Source: DATAAZ01 sp036259875 (lineage in GTDB: Bacteria; Actinomycetota; Thermoleophilia; Gaiellales; Gaiellaceae). From it: a stretch of DNA of 64,000 bases. Positions 59,520 to 64,000 of this stretch are shown piece by piece. Position numbers and translations under genes: made by a program. The stretch spans positions 8,053-72,052 of the forward strand of contig DATAAZ010000024.1 in assembly GCA_036259875.1 (NCBI GenBank), written 5' to 3'. Every line of letters begins with the position of its first letter. Position 1 is the stretch's first letter. The notes beneath the pieces are model-generated. The model worked only from the letters and a program-made list of their open reading frames with translations. It ran no database searches and had not been told where the DNA came from.

Positions 59520-60719
59520 GTGCGAAGACGGTACCCGAGCGTCGGAAGCGAACTGCGGGCTGCGTGGAGGCGCGCGCGGGTGCGCCCGTTGCGGCTGATC
59601 GCGCTCACGTACGTCGCGGTCGGCGTCCTGGCGGCGATCCTCTTCCGCTCGACGATCGCCGCGCAGGCGGATGCGGTCGTCGTCCTCTCCGCGGTTCTCG
59701 AGACCCCCGTCCTCACCTGGGTCGTCGAGCGGGTGACGGACGAGCCGCGAATCGAAGATGCCGTCGTCGCCGGCGTTCCGGCCGCCGTCGTCCGGCCGGG
59801 CGGGTCCGGGCCGTGGCCCGTCATCGTGTTCGTGAACGGCGTGACTCCGCGCGGGCGCGGCCACCCCGACGTGCGGGCGCTCGCGCGCGGGCTCGCGCGC
59901 GCCGGCTACCTCGTCGTCGTTCCCGACCCGCCCGGGCTTGCGGACGGCGAGATCACGGTGCGAACGCTCGCGGCAACCACCGCTGTCGCCAACGAGGCGA
60001 CGGCCCTCTCGGGCGCGCGCGAGGGCCGCGTCGGATTCCTCGGCGTCTCGGTGGGCGGCTCGCTCGCACTCGTCGCGGCCGCCGACCCCCGGCTCGCCGG
60101 GCGCGTCACCGTCGTCGCCGCGATCGCGCCGTACGCGGGCCTCACCGACGTCTTCCGGCTCGCGACGATCGGCTCGTACGCCGCGGACGGTCGCCTCGTT
60201 CGCTACGACTCGGCCGGCTACCTGACGCTGGTCGCCGCCCGCTCGCTCGTCGCGTCGCTCGCGTCTGCGAGGGAGCGCCACGAGCTCCTCGCCGCGCTTC
60301 CGACGACCGACGAGGTGGGCGAGAACCCGCCCGATCCGCTCGCGGGCCTGCGGGGCCGTCCCCGCCGCGGTCTCTCGCCGCACGCGCGGGCCGTACTCGC
60401 GCTTCTGCTGAACCGTGACCCCGCCCGCTTCGACGAGCTCTACGCGGCGCTCCCGCCCGAGGTCCGCACCGCCAACGCGCGCCTGTCGCCACGGACGACC
60501 GCGGCCCGGCTGCGCGCCCCCGTCGAGCTCGCCTCGGCGCCGGAGGACAAGTACTTCCCGCTCGCGGCGTCCGAGGAGCTCGCCCGGCTGGTCGGCGACG
60601 CCCGCGTGACCGTGACCACGACGCTCGAGCACGCCGTCCCCGACGCGTCGCTCGCCGGGATCGCCGACCTCGCCCGCTTCGACGCGTTCGCGGTGCGCGT
60701 GCTGGAGCGAGCCGACTAG
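59520..60719 (+). CDS. membrane-anchored alpha/beta hydrolase
   Basis: A 399-residue protein with one transmembrane helix (LRLIALTYVAVGVLAAILF, about 24-42) and an alpha/beta-hydrolase domain: VIVFVNGVTPRGRGHPD (oxyanion region), GFLGVSVGGSLALVAAA (Ser), EDKYFP (near Asp) and LEHAVPD (His). It resembles dienelactone-hydrolase-like proteins. GTG 59520 starts immediately opposite the other hydrolase, so the two share a very tight divergent promoter. Its stop overlaps the GPH transporter stop. Confidence 0.78.
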   Translation: MRRRYPSVGSELRAAWRRARVRPLRLIALTYVAVGVLAAILFRSTIAAQADAVVVLSAVLETPVLTWVVERVTDEPRIEDAVVAGVPAAVVRPGGSGPWPVIVFVNGVTPRGRGHPDVRALARGLARAGYLVVVPDPPGLADGEITVRTLAATTAVANEATALSGAREGRVGFLGVSVGGSLALVAAADPRLAGRVTVVAAIAPYAGLTDVFRLATIGSYAADGRLVRYDSAGYLTLVAARSLVASLASARERHELLAALPTTDEVGENPPDPLAGLRGRPRRGLSPHARAVLALLLNRDPARFDELYAALPPEVRTANARLSPRTTAARLRAPVELASAPEDKYFPLAASEELARLVGDARVTVTTTLEHAVPDASLAGIADLARFDAFAVRVLERAD

Positions 60720-62086
60720 GCGCGGGCCGCGGGGTCGTTCGCGAGCGCGGACGCGGGGACGGGCGGCAGGACCTCGTCCGGGAGCCGGTACGAGCGAAAC
60801 GCCAGGTACGCGATCCCGACGAGGACCGCTGCGGCCGGCCCGACGAGGCGGATCCCGAGCGGATCCTCGGCCGTGTTCCCGAGGGTCAGCAGGCCGGCGA
60901 GGAAGAGGGGGGCGAGCGAGGTCGCCGTCTTCTCGACGAAGTTCTGGGCGCCGTAGAAGGTCGCCTCGCGCCGCATTCCCGTCCGCAGGCCGTCGTCGTC
61001 CACGATGTCCGCGGTGAGCGTCGCCGGGAAGAGGTAGACCCCGGCGAGCGGAGCGCCGACGACGGCCATCACGATGAGCACCTGCACCTCGAGCGGGATC
61101 CCCGGCACGAAACCGGCGAACGCGAAGATTGGGAACACGAGCGCGGAGGCGAGCATCGCGAGGCTGTACGCCTCGCGCTTCGAGCGGCGCCGTGCGACGA
61201 GCGTGAAGAGCGGGACGGCCGCGACGGCCGAGCCGAGCGCCACCGCCGCCAGAACGTGGACCTTGCCCACCCACGTCCCGCGCTCCTCGAGCACCGCGTC
61301 CACGTAGTACGGAAGCACGCCGAGGAGCATCTGCAGGCTGATCTGGAAGAGGACGAACGTCGGCAGGAAGACGAGGAACGAGACGTTGGAGAACGTCACG
61401 CCGAGCGACTCCCGGAGCGAGAGCACGACGGGCGGCTGAGTCCGGCTCGCGTGGCGCCACACGCCGATCATCCCGAGGTAGCGGAACGCGAGCGCGAGTG
61501 CGGCCATGACGAGCGCCATCGCACGAAAGCCGAACCGGTCGATCAGGAGGTCCGAGCCGATCAGGCCGACCGCGCCTCCCGCGGCGCCGAAGTAGACGCG
61601 GATTCCGACGATGTCGACCCGGTCGCGGCTCGTCCTCGCGATCTCCGGGAGGAGCGCCTCGTACGGTCCCCCTGAGAGCGTCGAGAACAGGAAGAAGAGC
61701 TCCAGCGTGACGAAGAGGTACACGGCGGTGACGGCGGTACCCGCGTTCGGAGGCGGCGTGAAGACGAGGAAGGCGAAGAGCGCGGACGGCGGCGTCGCGG
61801 CGAGGACGAAGGGCAGGCGTCGGCCGAGACGCGAGCGCGTTCGGTCGCTCCAGTAGCCGATCAGCGCATCGTCCACGGACTCGATCAGTCGCCCGGCCGT
61901 GAGAAGCACGCCGACGAGCCCAAGCGGTAGCAGCTGCTCGAGCTCGGCGTCCTTCGGCGGCGCGTAGTAGTAGAGAAGCCAGAGACCCCGGCTCTGGGTG
62001 AGCGCCTCGCCGCCGAGACTGCTCGACGCGTAGAGGACCTTCGCGCGGATCGGGAGCCGGGGCGGTGACGCCGCGAGCTCGGTCAA
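60716..62086 (-). CDS. GPH-type (melibiose-like) MFS transporter
   Basis: A 456-residue transporter with twelve hydrophobic segments. VDDALIGYWSDRTRSRLGRRLPFVLAATPPSALFAFLVF has the GPH D(x)4-(D/G)xxDR pattern, with the Asp residues used for cation coupling in melibiose permease. Later segments include LEERGTWVGKVHVLAAV and LPATLTADIVDDDGLRTGMRREATFYGAQNFVEK, also GPH-typical. TTG 62086 overlaps the preceding stop (TTGA). It probably carries a sugar or glycoside with Na+ or H+. Confidence 0.85.
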   Translation of the reverse strand: MTELAASPPRLPIRAKVLYASSSLGGEALTQSRGLWLLYYYAPPKDAELEQLLPLGLVGVLLTAGRLIESVDDALIGYWSDRTRSRLGRRLPFVLAATPPSALFAFLVFTPPPNAGTAVTAVYLFVTLELFFLFSTLSGGPYEALLPEIARTSRDRVDIVGIRVYFGAAGGAVGLIGSDLLIDRFGFRAMALVMAALALAFRYLGMIGVWRHASRTQPPVVLSLRESLGVTFSNVSFLVFLPTFVLFQISLQMLLGVLPYYVDAVLEERGTWVGKVHVLAAVALGSAVAAVPLFTLVARRRSKREAYSLAMLASALVFPIFAFAGFVPGIPLEVQVLIVMAVVGAPLAGVYLFPATLTADIVDDDGLRTGMRREATFYGAQNFVEKTATSLAPLFLAGLLTLGNTAEDPLGIRLVGPAAAVLVGIAYLAFRSYRLPDEVLPPVPASALANDPAARA

Positions 62087-62850
62087 CGTGGGAGTTCGAT
62101 CGCAGCGGGATGGGCCCGCGCCGCCTCGTAGCCCTGCTCGGCTCCCGGGAGGCCGAGCACGCCTGCGAGCGAGGCGAGAAGGTCGCCCGCCCGCGGAAGC
62201 TCGTCCGGGCTGCGTGCGGTGCGGGCGGTCTCGCGGATCGCCTCCGCGTCCGTCCCCGTGAGACGCGCCACAAGCCGGGGGTTCGCGCCGAGCGCGATCA
62301 CCTCGCCGGGCGGAAGAGGTCCGTAGTACTCCGGCACGGAGAGGTACTCGTCGACCACCCGGCCGCGCTCCAGCGCGACGTAGCGAACGACGCGACCTTC
62401 CTCGGCGCCGAGAGCGAGCACAAAGGTGCCCATCCGGTCGGAGAGCTCCCGCGCGAGGCGGCGGAGCATCTCCGGCTCGCGGTCGCAGAGCTCGTCGTAG
62501 ACGGACGTCCACCCGTCTTGGGGCGCGAGGACGACGCTCCCCTTCGAGCCACCGGGAAGCCTGGGGACGAACTGGCGGACGGCTCGAACGACGGCCTCGA
62601 CGTCGTCCGACTGGACGTGGATCGAGCCGAACGAGGCCTCGCGCTCCGCGCCGAGGTGCTGCTCGATCCCGTTCACCGGCGCTACGAGGACGCGTGACAG
62701 CTCGCTGAACCCGGCCCGGATCCAGCCGTCGCCCGCCTCGTGCGTCGTTTCGACGACGATCTCGGCGGCCCCGTTCGCACGCGCCTCCTCGACGAGGCCG
62801 CGCAGGGTCTCCTCCGTCGGCGGCCCCTCGACGCGCGCGCGGTAGCTCAT
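62083..62850 (-). CDS. protein of unknown function, 255 residues
   Basis: A 255-residue soluble protein. An N-terminal domain (MSYRARVEGPPTEETLRGLVEEARANGAAEIVVETTHEAGDGWIRAGFSELSRVLVAP) looks like an acetyltransferase- or PII-like alpha/beta fold; the middle holds SVVLAPQDGWTSVYDELCDREPEMLRRLARELSDR, and the C-terminal part FVLALGAEEGRVVRYVALERGRVVDEYLSVPEYYGPLPPGEVIALGANPRLVARLTG ends with a helix-rich tail. I do not recognise the family. ATG 62850 overlaps the AlkA-type gene's stop (ATGA), and its stop overlaps the transporter start. Confidence 0.6.
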   Translation of the reverse strand: MSYRARVEGPPTEETLRGLVEEARANGAAEIVVETTHEAGDGWIRAGFSELSRVLVAPVNGIEQHLGAEREASFGSIHVQSDDVEAVVRAVRQFVPRLPGGSKGSVVLAPQDGWTSVYDELCDREPEMLRRLARELSDRMGTFVLALGAEEGRVVRYVALERGRVVDEYLSVPEYYGPLPPGEVIALGANPRLVARLTGTDAEAIRETARTARSPDELPRAGDLLASLAGVLGLPGAEQGYEAARAHPAAIELPR

Positions 62851-63701
62851 CGGCGGAGAAGCCTAAGCCCGACCAGGAGGTAGTGCGCAGCGAGGTTCCG
62901 ATGCCCCGCGAACCGGTCTCCGAACGTTCGGACCTCCTTTACCGACGGGAGCCGGCCGTCGCCGCAGGGGCGCGACTTGTCTCGCCCGTAGAACGCCGCA
63001 ACGGCTTTCCGCAAGCCCAGGTCGCCCGCCGGCCAGGCGTCGGGGCGAGCGAGGTAGCGGGCGAGGAACCAGTCCACGGTCCACTCGCCGACACCAGGGA
63101 GCGCCGTCAGTTCCCGTTTGACGTCCGCGTCGGAGAGCACCGCGAGCGTCGCGAAGTCGAGCGGTGCCCGCGCGAGGGCGACGACGTACTCGGCTTTTCG
63201 CCTCGAGAAGCCGAGCGCGCGAAGCTCTGCGGGATCGGCGCGCGCGAGCCGCTCGCGCGTGGGGAACGCCCAGGCGTGCTCGTGCCGCCGGCCGAAGGCG
63301 CGGACCAGGCGCGCGCGGATCGCGAGTGCCGCCCGAAGTGAGATCTGCTGCGTGGTGACCGACCCCACGAGCGCCTCGAACGGGTCGGGCGCAAGCGTCG
63401 GACGAAGGCCGTGAAGCCGTTCGACGAGCTCGGCGAGAACGGGGTCCGCGGTCGCCGCGAAGCGGGCGAAGCCGTCCAGGTCGAACTCGCCGCCGAGGAA
63501 GCGGCGGACGGGCGCGACGAGGTTCCGATCGTCGGGCGCGACGCGCACGCCGCTCCGGGCGGACTCGATCCGCGCCTCGCGCCCGCCGAAGACGCGGTAG
63601 AGGCGACCGTCGTCCCACACGTTCGCCGGGTCGGGACCAAACGCGCGGAAGCGCTCGGTCGAGAGTTCCCAGTCGAACGGAGCGGGCAGCGGGATGAGCA
63701 C
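62847..63701 (-). CDS. DNA-3-methyladenine glycosylase (AlkA-type, HhH-GPD)
   Basis: A 284-residue glycosylase. The N-terminal half (PFDWELSTERFRAFGPDPANVWDDGRLYRVFGG) is the AlkA/OGG1-like N domain; LVGSVTTQQISLRAALAIRARLVRAFG starts the HhH-GPD domain, with the hairpin LPGVGEWTVDWFLARYL and catalytic Asp in WPAGDLGLRKAVAAF. It excises alkylated purines. GTG 63701 is the start. It is preceded by a 178-bp gap holding one copy of a repeat. Confidence 0.9.
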   Translation of the reverse strand: MLIPLPAPFDWELSTERFRAFGPDPANVWDDGRLYRVFGGREARIESARSGVRVAPDDRNLVAPVRRFLGGEFDLDGFARFAATADPVLAELVERLHGLRPTLAPDPFEALVGSVTTQQISLRAALAIRARLVRAFGRRHEHAWAFPTRERLARADPAELRALGFSRRKAEYVVALARAPLDFATLAVLSDADVKRELTALPGVGEWTVDWFLARYLARPDAWPAGDLGLRKAVAAFYGRDKSRPCGDGRLPSVKEVRTFGDRFAGHRNLAAHYLLVGLRLLRR

Positions 63702-63789
63702 GGTGTGAGGCTAGTTTCGGGCGTGCGGATTCGATTGTCTTGCGCTCCCGGACCGGCACCGTCCGCGACGCCCGTGCGTGGGCCGACGG

Positions 63790-63836
63790 CGTACGCTGAC
63801 CGCGGGGGAACCCAACCCGGGGGTCCCTCGGGGCAA
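63790..63836 (-). repeat. dispersed intergenic repeat, copy 2
   Basis: Read on the minus strand: GCCCCGAGGGACCCCCG, then GGTTCCCCC and GTCAGCGTACG. The same three blocks in the same order occur at 47520-47567 on the plus strand. Both copies lie 70-120 bp upstream of a DNA-repair gene. The rest of the gap 63702-63879 has no ORF I would call. Confidence 0.45.
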
Positions 63837-63879
63837 GCGCATCCGCGACGCCGCATCAGCCACGCGTATTGCCGCGGCG

Positions 63880-64000
63880 CTACGACGGCGCGAGCGGCGC
63901 TTTCTCGAGCCAGGCGAGCACCCGCTCGAGGTCGTCCGCGCCGCTCCGATGGTTGAGGACGCATACGCGAAGCGCGTAGCGCCCGTCGACGCGCGGATGC
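63880..64000 (-). CDS. C-terminal end of a PLP-dependent decarboxylase (partial)
   Basis: The last 40 codons of a gene entering from the right: HPRVDGRYALRVCVLNHRSGADDLERVLAWLEKAPLAPS, stop at 63880-63882. The stretch DGRYALRVCVLNHR is the typical end of group II pyridoxal decarboxylases (aromatic-amino-acid decarboxylase type), where it reads close to GRYALRVCI-N. The catalytic part lies outside the window, so the substrate cannot be read. Confidence 0.65.
   Translation of the reverse strand, partial: HPRVDGRYALRVCVLNHRSGADDLERVLAWLEKAPLAPS

Noticed and set aside
63780..63860. c-di-AMP (ydaO) riboswitch
   Set aside because: GGGGGAACCCAACC suggests it, but the GGGGTGAAT core is missing, and the + strand points into the end of a minus-strand gene.
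1..64000. tRNA, rRNA, CRISPR, insertion sequence or prophage
   Set aside because: No cloverleaf with a T-loop, no direct-repeat array and no transposase, integrase or phage motifs were seen on either strand.

Overview
The window is very GC-rich, gene-dense chromosomal DNA with many 4-nt start/stop overlaps (GTGA, ATGA, TTGA) and frequent GTG and TTG starts. It looks like the chromosome of a high-GC Gram-positive bacterium. The rplM-rpsI-glmM-glmS block followed by acpS, nnr and alr, a Gram-positive-type LexA box (GAAC-N4-GTTC) and a GuaB3-type protein all fit Actinomycetota, perhaps a deep lineage such as Thermoleophilia/Gaiellales. The placement is inference. I see no phage genes, transposases, rRNA, tRNA or CRISPR.

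Layout. 1-3.5 kb: a carboxylate-amine ligase, a peroxiredoxin whose peroxidatic cysteine codon is an in-frame TGA with a SECIS-like hairpin behind it (a probable selenoprotein), and a Na+/H+ antiporter. 3.5-14 kb: a purine nucleoside and nucleobase uptake and salvage island with two BMP-family lipoproteins, two unlike adenine deaminases, the ATPase and two permeases of a nucleoside ABC transporter, and adenosine deaminase. 14-19 kb: fabI, then a coupled set DUF1122, HDAC-like, SDR and FIST, then topoisomerase IB. 19-25.8 kb: a PAP2 enzyme, a YbhN-type membrane protein, an acyltransferase, a redoxin, a tRNA nucleotidyltransferase, alr and a 3-hydroxybutyrate-dehydrogenase-like SDR. 25.8-34 kb: nnr, acpS, a HAD phosphatase, arfB, a class III cyclase with an apparent -1 frameshift at a slippery heptamer, glmS, glmM, rpsI and rplM. 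34-44 kb: a uracil-DNA glycosylase, two MFS proteins, acylphosphatase, an aminotransferase V, guaA, guaB3 behind a long structured leader, a PfkB kinase and a D,D-carboxypeptidase. 44-53.9 kb: LysM protein, pyrF, an SOS-boxed exonuclease/GIY-YIG protein, hup, pyrE, a roadblock-like protein, YihY, CNMP-binding protein, rdgB, mgtC, rph and murI. 53.9-64 kb: pabB-pabC, a GATase, lutB-lutC, two alpha/beta hydrolases, a GPH transporter, an AlkA-type glycosylase and the tail of a PLP decarboxylase.

How the genes fit together. Imported nucleosides (BMP/ABC) can be deaminated (add, ade) and fed to GMP (guaB3, guaA); rdgB removes deaminated purine triphosphates. glmS, glmM, alr, murI and the D,D-carboxypeptidase serve the cell wall. 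Several genes (second nucleoside permease, one SDR, alr, mgtC) have no ATG/GTG/TTG in frame near the expected start. Two 30-codon ORFs beginning MTSSxSTGR lie 5-7 nt upstream of unrelated genes, and one roughly 45-bp intergenic repeat occurs twice.
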